Translations under genes and position numbers: made by a program
Part shown: one piece after another, positions 49,058 to 62,354 of the stretch
Layout: every line of letters begins with the position of its first letter
How positions within the stretch are numbered: the stretch's first letter is position 1
DNA from: Dyella mobilis
GTDB taxonomy: Bacteria > Pseudomonadota > Gammaproteobacteria > Xanthomonadales > Rhodanobacteraceae
Length of the DNA: 64,000 nucleotides
NCBI RefSeq assembly: GCF_016904945.1
Contig: NZ_JADIKF010000040.1
Coordinates: 124,001-188,000 of the forward strand
Reading direction: 5' to 3'
The notes under the pieces: model-generated
What the model was told of the DNA's origin: nothing
The model's database searches: none
The model's input: only the letters and a program-made list of their open reading frames with translations

Positions 49058-49750
49058 TCACACAGACTCATCGTCGCACTGCAGATTTTTCTGTGATGTC
49101 TGAGATGCCTGCACCAAGCCGTTGGCTTGGGCATATTTGAAAATGTCCGCGTCGTGTTGAAGCCCGAGCTTCTTCATGGCAGCCATTTTCTGCGCGCTGA
49201 TTGTCTTGCTGCTGCGCCCTGCCCGCACACCGATTTCCGATACGGTAAGCCCTTCGGCATACAGGCGAAGCACCTCGGTCTCTCGCTTGCTCAGCCGCTT
49301 GGTCTTGTCGTCAGCGTCGTGTATGGCGGGTGCCTGTTCCAGCAATTGCTGGATCTTCGGCGAAAGATAACGATGGCTCAGATGCGCCATGCGAATAGCG
49401 GATTCAACGTGTTCGAGATCGTCCGATTTGCTGACAACCCCCATCGCTCCTACATCCAGGATGCCTTGCATGACCCCGTGATTTTCTATACTGGTAAGCA
49501 CGATCAGGCGGATGCTGGGAAAACGCCGCTTCATGAAACGCAGCAACGTAAGACCGTCGCCATAGCGGCCGCCAGGCATTGAGAAGTCGGTCACCACCAC
49601 GTCGCAACTGAACTTGCCGAGCAGCTCGACCAATTCAGAGGAATGGGTAGCCTGCCCCACCAAGGTGATTCCGCTCGCGCTGGACAACAGATGCTCCATC
49701 CCCGCAAGCAGCGTCGGATGATCATCAGCTATGGCAACCTTGATGGTCAA
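49058..49750 (-). CDS. Orphan NarL/RcsB-type response regulator A
   Basis: A 230-residue two-domain regulator. The receiver has Asp9, Asp10 and the phospho-acceptor Asp55 in VVVTDFSMPGGRYGDG, plus LTSIE and VSKSDD (Thr/Ser and Lys). The LuxR-type HTH is at about 150-205 (RLSKRETEVLRLYAEGLTVSEI). The start is TTG at 49750, six bases after a near-perfect AAGGAG; upstream in-frame ATG codons have no site. No histidine kinase is adjacent. It is divergent from a close paralogue at 49893. Confidence 0.87.
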   Translation of the reverse strand: MTIKVAIADDHPTLLAGMEHLLSSASGITLVGQATHSSELVELLGKFSCDVVVTDFSMPGGRYGDGLTLLRFMKRRFPSIRLIVLTSIENHGVMQGILDVGAMGVVSKSDDLEHVESAIRMAHLSHRYLSPKIQQLLEQAPAIHDADDKTKRLSKRETEVLRLYAEGLTVSEIGVRAGRSSKTISAQKMAAMKKLGLQHDADIFKYAQANGLVQASQTSQKNLQCDDESV

Positions 49751-49892
49751 AATAGGCTCCTTGCGCCCGTTATCCACTAGTACGTAGCTTAAGCTAGCAC
49801 AGCCGGAGATGCCCAAGCTGACGGGTTGTATTACGATAAAACAGCAACACAGAGCCTTTCTTCCGTCGATTCAGCGAACAGGTATAACCGGG
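49751..49892. promoter_or_regulatory. Divergent region between two response regulators with a perfect palindrome
   Basis: The 142 bases contain TAGCTTAAGCTA (49785-49796), a perfect 12-base palindrome 34 bases upstream of regulator A's TTG. It is a candidate site for one or both regulators. No gene is visible. Confidence 0.5.
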
Positions 49893-50534
49893 ATGGATAA
49901 CCGTATTCGCATCGTGCTCGCCGACGACCATCCGGTCATCCGCCTGGGCATCGAAGCCACGCTGGACGACATTCCCTCCGTTCGCCTAATCGGCTCGGCC
50001 GTCGACTCGACCCAATTGGTCTCCCTGCTCGATGCCCACCCCTGCGACGTGCTGGTTACCGACTATGCCATGCCGGGCGGCCGCTACGGCGACGGGCTGG
50101 AACTGGTGAGCTACCTGCGCGACCGCTACCCGGAACTGCAGATCATCATCATCACCAGCATGGACAAGACCGTGCTGATCCGAAGCCTGCTGGCTTGCGG
50201 CGTAGACGCCATTCTCAGCAAGGCCGACGACATGGTGCATTTGCGCAGCGCCGTGCAAGCGGTGCACAGCAAGCGAAAATACTTTTCGCCGCGCATCACG
50301 CAGCTGATGAAATCGGCACCCTTCACCAACTCCTCACGCCTCTCGCCCAGGGAGCTGGAAGTCATCAAGCTTTACGTGGGCGGCACGAGCATCAACGGGA
50401 TTGCCGAAAGACTCCAACGCAGCAAGCAGACCATCAGCACGCAAAAAGTCAGTGCCATGCGCAAACTCGGCATCGACAACGATGCCGACCTGTTCAAGTA
50501 CGCAACCGAATTGGGATTGGCGCAACAGGCCTGA
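49893..50534 (+). CDS. Orphan NarL/RcsB-type response regulator B
   Basis: A 213-residue paralogue of regulator A. Asp11, Asp12 and the acceptor Asp57 (LVTDYAMPGGRYGDG) are intact, as are ITSMD and LSKADD. The HTH (RLSPRELEVIKLYVGGTSINGI) is LuxR-type. The start at 49893 (MDNRIRI) is preferred over 49809, which would add 28 residues of unlikely sequence. The sensor kinase is not in this window. It is convergent with epmA, 20 bases away. Confidence 0.87.
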   Translation: MDNRIRIVLADDHPVIRLGIEATLDDIPSVRLIGSAVDSTQLVSLLDAHPCDVLVTDYAMPGGRYGDGLELVSYLRDRYPELQIIIITSMDKTVLIRSLLACGVDAILSKADDMVHLRSAVQAVHSKRKYFSPRITQLMKSAPFTNSSRLSPRELEVIKLYVGGTSINGIAERLQRSKQTISTQKVSAMRKLGIDNDADLFKYATELGLAQQA

Positions 50535-50554
50535 TAGCGGCCCGCACCACTTCA

Positions 50555-51523
50555 TCAGGCCTGCGAAAACGGAAAGGCCAGCACGTCTCCAATCCGATCC
50601 GTGCTTGCCAGGCACATCAGCAACCGCTCGACGCCCATCGCCACGCCGGCGCAATCGGGCATCCTGCCGAGCACGGCCAGCAACTGCTCATCAATGGGCA
50701 TTTCGCGCAGCTTGCGTTCGCGTCGCCGCACGTTGTCGCGTTCGAAACGGATGCGTTGCTCGACGGGGTCGTTGAGCTCGTGGTACCCGTTGGCCAGTTC
50801 GTAGGGGCCAAGGTACAGCTCGAACCGTTCGGCCAGCGGCGGGTCGCCGGGCCGGATGCGTGCAAGCGCCGACTGGGTGGCCGGGTAGTCGTGGATCACC
50901 GTGATTCGGTCGCGCGGAAAGTTCGGCTGCAACTGGTGAGTCATGAGCAGGTCGAGCCAGTCGTCGCGGGTAAGCCCTTCCGGATCGATGTGATACCGCG
51001 CCAACGGCGCGCGCAATTCGTCGATGGGCGCATGCAAGGGATCCAGGCCCAACTCATCGATGTACAGCTGGCGATAGCCTTCGATCAGTACCTCGGCGCG
51101 GCGCTCCTTCATGGCCAGCGCGCATTCCACCAGGGTGATGGTTTCTTCCATCAGCTGGCGATGCGTCCAGCCGACGCGATACCACTCCAGCATGGTGAAT
51201 TCGGGATTGTGCCGCTCGCCGGCTTCGCCATTGCGAAACACGCGGCCCAATTCATAGCAATCGCCCACCCCATCAGCGAGCAGGCGCTTGAGCGGATGCT
51301 CCGGCGAGGTGCGCAACCAGCGTTCGCGCGCACCCGCATCGACGTGACCGCTGAACGGCGCGCTGAAACTCTCGATGTTCGGGTCGGTGTTGCCGGCCGC
51401 CGACAGGATCGGCGTCTCCACTTCCAGTACGCCGCGTTCGGCGAAAAAAGCCCGGATCATGGCGTAGAGCTGGGCGCGCCCCTGCAGGCGCTGGCGGAAC
51501 GGGGTAACGTTGTTGACGGTCAT
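50555..51523 (-). CDS. epmA: EF-P lysine beta-lysyltransferase
   Basis: A 322-residue class II aminoacyl-tRNA-synthetase-like protein without an anticodon-binding domain, as in EpmA/GenX/PoxA. FAERGVLEVETPILS, the motif 2 region FRNGEAGERHNPEFTMLEWYR and motif 3 GVAMGVERLLMCL are intact. It attaches beta-lysine to elongation factor P. It starts six bases after ligA and probably shares its transcript. Confidence 0.93.
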   Translation of the reverse strand: MTVNNVTPFRQRLQGRAQLYAMIRAFFAERGVLEVETPILSAAGNTDPNIESFSAPFSGHVDAGARERWLRTSPEHPLKRLLADGVGDCYELGRVFRNGEAGERHNPEFTMLEWYRVGWTHRQLMEETITLVECALAMKERRAEVLIEGYRQLYIDELGLDPLHAPIDELRAPLARYHIDPEGLTRDDWLDLLMTHQLQPNFPRDRITVIHDYPATQSALARIRPGDPPLAERFELYLGPYELANGYHELNDPVEQRIRFERDNVRRRERKLREMPIDEQLLAVLGRMPDCAGVAMGVERLLMCLASTDRIGDVLAFPFSQA

Positions 51524-51529
51524 GACGAA

Positions 51530-55507
<3,978 letters not shown>

Positions 55508-55587
55508 GCCCTAGGGCAAGTTCAAGTGCCATATCCGCCACGACCGGGTAGCATGGCCCGAATGCTCATGATCGATGGACTCCGACC

Positions 55588-56787
55588 ATGCACCATGCCA
55601 ATGAAATCCTGTTCTCGCTGTTCATCGTCTTCGTGGCAGCGCAGATCGGCGCGGAAATCGCCCAGCGGCTGAAGCTGCCCGGCGTGGTCGGCGAAATCGC
55701 CGCCGGTTGCGTGATCGGCCCCTCCCTGCTCGGCTGGATTACTCCGGATCAGGTCGCCGTCGGCACACCGCTGGATGTGCTCTCGGAAATCGGCGTGGTG
55801 TTGCTGCTGTTCTCCGTGGGCCTGGAAACACGACTGGAAGACCTGAAGAAAGTGGGCAAGGCCGCGTTCCTGGTCGGCGTGCTCGGCGTGCTGCTGCCGT
55901 TCGCGATGGGCGGCGTGTGGGCGCATGGCAGTGGCTACGACTGGGGCAAATCGTTGTTCGTCGCCGCCGCGTTCGTGGCCACTTCCGCCGGCATTACCGC
56001 GCGCGTGCTGCAGGAACTGGGCGTGCTGCAGCGGGTGGAAAGCAAGGTGATCCTCGGTGCGGCGGTGATTGATGACATTCTCGCCATGCTGCTGCTCGGC
56101 GTAGTGGTGTCGCTGCAGGGCGGCGAAGGGTTCGATCTCACCCATCTGGTCATGGTGCTGGCCGGCGCGATCGGTTTTATCGCGGTGATCGGCTGGGGCG
56201 GTACGCGCGTCATGCGCTGGAACTCCACCTGGCTGGACAAGCCTCGCAACGCATATTCGCCGCTATTGATCGTGCTGGCGCTGTGCCTGGGGCTGGCCTA
56301 CGTGTCCACGCTGTTCGGCCTGGCCGCGATCATCGGCGCGTTCCTGGCCGGCATGATCGCCTCCGAAACCCGCCAGCAACATACGCTCGAACAACAGATC
56401 CAACCCTTGCTGGCCCTGTTGACGCCGTTCTTCTTCGTGCTGACCGGCAGCAAGATCAACCTGCATCAACTCGCCAGCGCAGACGCGCTCATCGCCTTGT
56501 CGGTGGTGACGCTGATCGCCATCGTCTCCAAGCTGCTCGGCGGCTTTCTCGGCGCGCTATCGCTGGGCCGCAAGGGTGCGGCCATCGTGGGCTTCGGCAT
56601 GGTGCCGCGCGGGGAAGTGGGTGTGGTGATCGCCAGCCTCGGGCTCGCGGCCGGCGTTTTCAGCGACCAGATGTACGCGATCATCGTGGCGATGTCGTTG
56701 CTCACTGCCATGGTCACCCCGCCCATTCTCGCGTGGCTGCTGCGCAGCACGGTGAACGAGACCGCAGATCAACCGCGCGACGCCTGA
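55588..56787 (+). CDS. Cation:proton antiporter, CPA2 family
   Basis: A 399-residue integral membrane protein with about twelve helices. VAAQIGAEIAQRLKLPGVVGEI and GPSLLGW open the Na/H-exchanger fold; LLLFSVGLETRLEDLKKVG, VAAAFVATSAGITARVLQELG and AAVIDDILAMLLLG (the ion-binding Asp pair) match the KefB/NapA-like group. There is no C-terminal TrkA-N domain, so it resembles NapA more than KefC. Its 3' end overlaps the photolyase gene by 19 bases. Confidence 0.88.
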   Translation: MHHANEILFSLFIVFVAAQIGAEIAQRLKLPGVVGEIAAGCVIGPSLLGWITPDQVAVGTPLDVLSEIGVVLLLFSVGLETRLEDLKKVGKAAFLVGVLGVLLPFAMGGVWAHGSGYDWGKSLFVAAAFVATSAGITARVLQELGVLQRVESKVILGAAVIDDILAMLLLGVVVSLQGGEGFDLTHLVMVLAGAIGFIAVIGWGGTRVMRWNSTWLDKPRNAYSPLLIVLALCLGLAYVSTLFGLAAIIGAFLAGMIASETRQQHTLEQQIQPLLALLTPFFFVLTGSKINLHQLASADALIALSVVTLIAIVSKLLGGFLGALSLGRKGAAIVGFGMVPRGEVGVVIASLGLAAGVFSDQMYAIIVAMSLLTAMVTPPILAWLLRSTVNETADQPRDA

Positions 56788-58184
56788 TACGCCGCCAGCG
56801 CAGCCTGCCGCGATAGGCCAAGATCGATCATCGGGGCGGGATAGCCGGTCTGTTGCAGCAAGCCGCGGTCTTTCCACGGCTCATGCAGCGTGCTCTCCGG
56901 CGCATCGCGCAACTCCGGTAGCCAGCGACGCAGATAAACACCCTTCGGATCGAATTTCTGCGCCTGCGACACCGGATTGAACACGCGGAAATACGGCGCG
57001 GCATCGACACCGCAACCGGCCACCCATTGCCAGCCCATCGTATTGTTGGCCAGGTCGGCATCCACCAGCGTGTCCCAGAACCAGCGCGCGCCATGCAGCC
57101 AATGCTGGCGCAGGTTCTTGGTGAGGAAACTGGCCACCACCATGCGCACCCGGTTGTGCATCCAACCCGTATGCCACAGCTCGCGCATGCCCGCGTCCAC
57201 CAGCGGAATGCCGGTGCGGCCCCGTTGCCAGCGGCGCAGTGCTTCGGGATCTTCTGCCGCCCAGGCAAAACCGTTGAAGCGCGGATTGAAATGCTCGTTC
57301 GTCACCTGCGGAAAGTGATAAAGCCAATGCTGCGCAAATTCGCGCCAACCCAGCTCGCGCAAGTAAGGCTCGATATCCACCGATCTGTCGGCACGGCGCT
57401 GGCGCAACATCGTCAACAAGCCGTGATGAATCTGCTTGGGCGTGATTTCGCCAAAATGCAGGTGCGCGGACAAGCGTGACGTACCGTGGCGTGCCGGCAC
57501 ATCGCGTGCAGTGGCGTAGTCGCCGATGGCGTCATCGGCGAACAATTCCAGCGCGTCGCGGGCGCCCTGCTCACCCGGGGTCCAGTGTTCGCGCATGCCA
57601 CCGTCCCACGGAATCGACGGGAGCAAATCCAGCGCGCCCAGAGACTCGCCACCGTCAAGGACCATGGCAGGCGGGCGCGCGGGAGCAGGCAAAGGCTCGC
57701 TCGCATCGATCAAGGTGCGCAACTTGCGCCAGTACGGCGTAAAGACGCGATACGGCTGCCCTTCCAGAGTCGTCAGCTGCCACGGCTCCTGCCACGAGGC
57801 GCCGCTGAAGCTGCGCACGGCGATGCCGTGCTCGCGCAAAGCCGCCTTGATCTGCGTATCGCGAGCGATCGACGCCGGTTCGTACGAGCGATTCCAGTAG
57901 ACGGTATCCGCCCCCGTGCGCGCCGCCACCTCCAGCAACGTCGACAGGCTGGCGCCACGCCGCAGGTGCAGCGCGCCGCCACGATGGCGCAAGTCGGTAT
58001 CCAGGGCCTGCAAGCTGTGATGCAGCCACCAGCGGCTGGCCGCTCCCGGCTGCCAGCTGCCCTCTTCCTGCGGAGCGTGGATATAAAGCGGCACGACCCC
58101 GGCGTGATCGGCGCACGCCTGGTACAGCGCCGCGTTATCGGCAATTCGAAGATCCCGGCGAAACCAGACGATGGCGGTGCTCAT
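56769..58184 (-). CDS. phr: Deoxyribodipyrimidine photolyase (class I)
   Basis: A 471-residue photolyase that repairs cyclobutane pyrimidine dimers using light. The antenna domain starts AIVWFRRDLRIADN. The FAD domain has RHGTSRLSAHLHFGEITP, RTGIPLVDAGMRELW HTGWMHNR and NNTMGWQWVAGCGVDAAPYFR, covering the FAD-binding residues and the electron-transfer Trp. ATG at 58184 gives the standard N-terminus. It is 40 bases downstream of the RND permease on the same strand. Confidence 0.94.
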   Translation of the reverse strand: MSTAIVWFRRDLRIADNAALYQACADHAGVVPLYIHAPQEEGSWQPGAASRWWLHHSLQALDTDLRHRGGALHLRRGASLSTLLEVAARTGADTVYWNRSYEPASIARDTQIKAALREHGIAVRSFSGASWQEPWQLTTLEGQPYRVFTPYWRKLRTLIDASEPLPAPARPPAMVLDGGESLGALDLLPSIPWDGGMREHWTPGEQGARDALELFADDAIGDYATARDVPARHGTSRLSAHLHFGEITPKQIHHGLLTMLRQRRADRSVDIEPYLRELGWREFAQHWLYHFPQVTNEHFNPRFNGFAWAAEDPEALRRWQRGRTGIPLVDAGMRELWHTGWMHNRVRMVVASFLTKNLRQHWLHGARWFWDTLVDADLANNTMGWQWVAGCGVDAAPYFRVFNPVSQAQKFDPKGVYLRRWLPELRDAPESTLHEPWKDRGLLQQTGYPAPMIDLGLSRQAALAAYQASRG

Positions 58185-58224
58185 GCCGACAGTGTGCCGG
58201 CATGCGCGCCCCAAGCAAAGTAGG

Positions 58225-61200
58225 TCAGCCCGACACGTTTCGCCGCGAGCGCATCAGCGTCGCGTACAGCACCGGCATCACCAGCAGCACCAGCGGCACC
58301 TGCACCAGCATGCCGGCGATAATCGCCACGGCCAGCGGCTGCTGCATCTGCGAGCCGGTACCCAGCGCAAGCGCCAACGGCGACAAAGTGAGAATGGCGG
58401 CCAGCGTCGACATCAGAATCGGGCGCGTGCGGTATTGCGCAGCTGCCAACAGCGCCTCGTGCAGCGGCAGCCGGCCGCTTGTTTCTTCCAGTTCCGAGAA
58501 GTAGAAAATGGCCACTTCGGTGACGATGCCGACGATCATGGTCATGCCCATCATCGCCGAGATATTCAACTCGATGCCGGTAAGCCACAAGCCGACGAAC
58601 ACCGCGCCGATCGCCAGCAGCGGCATGGCCAGGATCGCCAACGCCACTCGGAAGCTCTCGTAAAGAAACAGCAGCAGCGCGAACACCAGCGCGATCGCCG
58701 CCACCAGCACCACGGTCAGGCCGCGGAAGGCTTCCTGTTGCTGCTGATACAAACCGCCCAGTTCGTAATACATGCCCTTGGGCAGCAAGCCCGGGGTGGC
58801 CAGCATCGTCTTCACGTCGCCGATCGTGGCGCCCATGCTGCGCCCGGCGATGCGTCCGGTCACCGCCACCATGCGCTTGAGGTTATTACGCGTGATCTCA
58901 GGCTGACCTTGTACCACCTGCAAGTTCGCCACCTGCGAAAGAGGCAGCAAATGTCCGTCGGCAGCGCGGATCGGCAGCGCCGCCACTTGCTCCAGATGCC
59001 GATACGACGACGCAGGCAGGCGCACCCGCACGCCGACGACCTTGCCTTCCGCGGGCAGTTGCGCGGCGACGGTACCGTCGATCGCCGCCGTGACCTGATC
59101 GGTGATGCCCTGCGGGTCCAATCCCTGCAGGGCAGCCTTGGCCGGATCCACGGTCATGGTCAACGCATCGCCGGCAGGATTAATACCGTTCAGCACGCCG
59201 TTGACGCCTTTGATCTTGCCCAAGGCATCGGCCACCTTTTGCGCGGTGGCATTCAGCACGTCGGCATCGTCGCTGTAGAGCTGGATCTCGATCGGTTCCG
59301 GTACCGCTACCAGGTCGCCGATCATGTCTTCCATCAACTGCGAGACATCCACATCCAGTCCAGGCACCTTGGTTTGCGCCTCTTTGCGAATGTCGTTCAT
59401 CACCTCTTCGGTGGAAGGCCGCGAACCGCTTTTCAAGCGCACGAAAATATCGCCGGTGTTCGCTTCAGTGAGGCCATCGCCCAACTGCAGGCCGGTGCGA
59501 CGCGAATACGTATCCACATAGGGATTGGCGCGGATGATGGCTTCGATCTGGTTGAGCAGCCGCCCGGTTTCCTCCAGCGACGTGCCCGGTTTGGAAACAT
59601 AGTCGAAGGTAAAGCCGCCCTCGTCCATCGCCGGCATGAACCCGGTGCCGACACGGCCGTAGGCCAGCGCACCCAACGCAAGCAACGGCACCACCAGCAC
59701 GAGGATCCACACCGGCCGCTTCAACCAACGCTGCAATACGCGCTGGTAGCCGCTCATCGCGCGTTGCGAAAAGCGGCTGGTGGCGTGTTCGACCAGGTGA
59801 CGCTGATCGAGCAGGCGCTCCGACAGCAACGGCACCACGATCCAGGTCAGCAGATAGGAAATGACCAGTGCGCTGGCCATGGTCAAGGACAAGGCTTTGA
59901 AGAATGCGCCCGTGACACCGGTGAGAAACGCCAGCGGCAGGAAGATCACCACGGTCGCCGCACTGGAGCCGGTCAACGGCCGGGTGAATTCCCGCGCGGC
60001 ATGGGCAATGCGCACGTCGACTTCGCCGGCCACGCCGCGCAGGCGGCGCATGATGTGCTCCAGCATCACGATCACGTCGTCGATGATCAGCCCCACCGCA
60101 GCCGCCATGCCGCCCAGCGTCATCATGTTGAAGCTCATGCCCAATACGCGCAGCAACAACACGGTGATGGTCAGCACCGCCGGCACCACCAGCATCGCCA
60201 CCAGGATCACCCGCGTATTGCGCAGGAACACGAACAACACCAGGCCGGCAAGCACGATACCGACCAGGATCGCGTCGCGCACGCTGCCGGCTGCACCGGA
60301 AACCAGTTGCGTCTGGTCGTACCAGTTGGCGAGCTTCACACCCTGCGGCATCTGCGGTGCGTAGTCGTGCAGGCGCTGCTTGACGTCGCGGGCGATCTGC
60401 ACGCTGTTGCCGTCCGGCTGCTGGAATATCTGCACCAGCACCGCATCCTGACCGTCTGCCGTCACGCGTATCCATTGCGGTACGTGGCTCAACGTTACGT
60501 CGGCGATATCGCCCAGGCGCACCACACCGCGACTGTCCGCGCGCACCACGACATCGCGCAGCGCCGCTACGGTGCCGGGCTGGTTGTCGGCCAGCAGCAG
60601 GTAAAGCTTGTAGTGATCGGACACGTGGCCCATCGCCTGGATGGTCGCTGCGTGGCTGACCGCGGTCGCTACGTCGGTGAGGCTCAGGTCTTGCGCACGC
60701 AGGCGGTTCGGGTCGACATCCGCGTGGAATTCGGCAATTTCGCCGCCCTGCACGCCGACGTGGGCCACGCCGGGGATACTGCTGAGCAAGGGACGCAGCT
60801 GATATTGGGCGAGGTCGTACAGCGCGCTCGGCGACAACGTATGCGAGCGCAGGCTGTAGGCCAGCATCGGGAACGTGGTTGGGTCCATGCGCCGGCTGCT
60901 GAGCTGCGTGCCGGCCGGCAATTCCGGCAATACCTGGCTCGCAGCCGCGTTGACGTCCCCCAGCGCGCGGCTCATGTCCGTGCCCCAGTCGAACGTCACC
61001 TCGATGTCGGCACTGCCGCGGCTGGTGGTCGAACGCACGTCGCGCACGCCAGGAACGCGGCGCAATGCATCTTCGATCGGCGTGGTGACTTCGATCGCCA
61101 TCTGGTCGGCCGGCCGGTCGCCCGCATCCAGGGCAAGCTGCACGCGTGGAAACGCCACGTTGGGAAACAAAGCCACCGGCATGAACACGGCACTGGCGAT

Positions 61201-61275
61201 ACCGCCCAACGCCAACATCAACACCAGGAACAGCAGCGAGCGCCGATGGCGCTGCATCCACGTGGCGATGCTCAC
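58225..61275 (-). CDS. RND efflux permease
   Basis: A 1016-residue inner-membrane RND pump with 12 membrane helices and two large periplasmic loops. MPVALFPNVAFPRVQLAL at the N-terminus, GLIIDDVIVMLEHIMRR (helix 4 Asp pair for proton relay) and YELGGLYQQQQEAFRG are visible. Substrate class (drug or metal) is not clear; the sequence is closer to HAE1-like pumps than to CusA. Its ATG overlaps the stop of the adaptor gene. Confidence 0.93.
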   Translation of the reverse strand: MSIATWMQRHRRSLLFLVLMLALGGIASAVFMPVALFPNVAFPRVQLALDAGDRPADQMAIEVTTPIEDALRRVPGVRDVRSTTSRGSADIEVTFDWGTDMSRALGDVNAAASQVLPELPAGTQLSSRRMDPTTFPMLAYSLRSHTLSPSALYDLAQYQLRPLLSSIPGVAHVGVQGGEIAEFHADVDPNRLRAQDLSLTDVATAVSHAATIQAMGHVSDHYKLYLLLADNQPGTVAALRDVVVRADSRGVVRLGDIADVTLSHVPQWIRVTADGQDAVLVQIFQQPDGNSVQIARDVKQRLHDYAPQMPQGVKLANWYDQTQLVSGAAGSVRDAILVGIVLAGLVLFVFLRNTRVILVAMLVVPAVLTITVLLLRVLGMSFNMMTLGGMAAAVGLIIDDVIVMLEHIMRRLRGVAGEVDVRIAHAAREFTRPLTGSSAATVVIFLPLAFLTGVTGAFFKALSLTMASALVISYLLTWIVVPLLSERLLDQRHLVEHATSRFSQRAMSGYQRVLQRWLKRPVWILVLVVPLLALGALAYGRVGTGFMPAMDEGGFTFDYVSKPGTSLEETGRLLNQIEAIIRANPYVDTYSRRTGLQLGDGLTEANTGDIFVRLKSGSRPSTEEVMNDIRKEAQTKVPGLDVDVSQLMEDMIGDLVAVPEPIEIQLYSDDADVLNATAQKVADALGKIKGVNGVLNGINPAGDALTMTVDPAKAALQGLDPQGITDQVTAAIDGTVAAQLPAEGKVVGVRVRLPASSYRHLEQVAALPIRAADGHLLPLSQVANLQVVQGQPEITRNNLKRMVAVTGRIAGRSMGATIGDVKTMLATPGLLPKGMYYELGGLYQQQQEAFRGLTVVLVAAIALVFALLLFLYESFRVALAILAMPLLAIGAVFVGLWLTGIELNISAMMGMTMIVGIVTEVAIFYFSELEETSGRLPLHEALLAAAQYRTRPILMSTLAAILTLSPLALALGTGSQMQQPLAVAIIAGMLVQVPLVLLVMPVLYATLMRSRRNVSG

Positions 61276-62354
61276 TTGCCAGCCTCCTGCTGCTCGCGCA
61301 CCGCATCGCCATCGTTCAATTCATAGCTGCCCAGCACGATGACGCGCGTCTTGGCGTCCAGCGCCCCCTGCACGCCGACCGTATCCCCCTCGGGATGCTT
61401 CAGGCTTACATCGATGCGCTTGGCGTGATCGCGATCGACGGCAAAAACATAGTCGCCCCTGTCGTCGTGCAGTACCGCCGCGCGCGGCAACGCCCACGCG
61501 GTATAGCTGGCGGTATCGATGCTGGCCTGCACTGCCGACCCGGCAACCAGCGACGCGCCGGCTTCGGGCGGCAGGCTCACCTGCAACGGCAGCAGATGAG
61601 TCTGCGCATCGACGGCCTGCCCGACCATTTCAACGCGGCCGCTGAAGGTTTCGCCGCGGCCGTACACGCCTTGCACTTGCGCCGCCATGCCGGACTTCAG
61701 GCCCGCGCCGTCCTGCGGCTGCACGCCCAGCCGTGCAACCAAACCGTGCGCGGGGGTGAAGGTCAGCAACGAGGCATCGGCCTGGAACCGGTCGCCGAGA
61801 TTGACATTCAAGCTGGTCACCACGCCGTCAGCCGGCGCACCGATGATCTCCTCGGCCTCGCCGCCACCCAGCGCGCGGGCCGCGTCGACGCCCGCTTGCG
61901 CATCGTCCAGAGCTTTGTGCGCGGCGGCCAGCTGCGATTGCGTGGCCAGGTGCTGCGCCGCCATTTGTTCGGTGCGCTTAAGTTCGCCGCTTGCCAGCGA
62001 CAGCGCGCTTTGCGCCTGCCGATAGGCATTGCGTGTGGCCGGATCCGGCGCAATGCGCAACAAGGTCTGCCCACGCTTGATCTGCTGTCCCGCAGTAACC
62101 TCGGCGCCGATCACCTGGCCGCCATGCCCAAGGCTGATCACGCTCGCGCGATGCGGATCCCCCACCGCCGTGCCCCACGCCTGGATGGTGTCGTGGAAAG
62201 TCTGGCTTGCCGGCAGCGCCGTGGTCACCAGCACCTGGCCGCTGACATCCGCATCGTCATCATCGGCGGCGCCGCCACCGCCGCCACCGCTGCAACCGGC
62301 CAGCAAGGCAAGCAGCGCCACCAGCGTGGCGCGAGTCAGCAAAAATCGATTCAT
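61272..62354 (-). CDS. RND membrane-fusion (adaptor) lipoprotein
   Basis: A 360-residue HlyD/AcrA-type periplasmic adaptor. The lipobox LLALLAGC (Cys21) is followed by an unusual run of Gly and Asp. GQVIGAEVTAGQQIKRGQTLLRI and the second half-lipoyl EIIGAPADGVVTSLNVNLGD flank a helical hairpin; a beta-barrel domain follows. ATG at 62354 overlaps the outer-membrane gene stop. Confidence 0.92.
   Translation of the reverse strand: MNRFLLTRATLVALLALLAGCSGGGGGGAADDDDADVSGQVLVTTALPASQTFHDTIQAWGTAVGDPHRASVISLGHGGQVIGAEVTAGQQIKRGQTLLRIAPDPATRNAYRQAQSALSLASGELKRTEQMAAQHLATQSQLAAAHKALDDAQAGVDAARALGGGEAEEIIGAPADGVVTSLNVNLGDRFQADASLLTFTPAHGLVARLGVQPQDGAGLKSGMAAQVQGVYGRGETFSGRVEMVGQAVDAQTHLLPLQVSLPPEAGASLVAGSAVQASIDTASYTAWALPRAAVLHDDRGDYVFAVDRDHAKRIDVSLKHPEGDTVGVQGALDAKTRVIVLGSYELNDGDAVREQQEAGK

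Noticed and set aside
58171-61326. Plus-strand frame of 1051 codons
   Set aside because: It is wholly antisense to the RND permease. The product is extremely His/Gln/Arg-rich and has no membrane segments or known domain.
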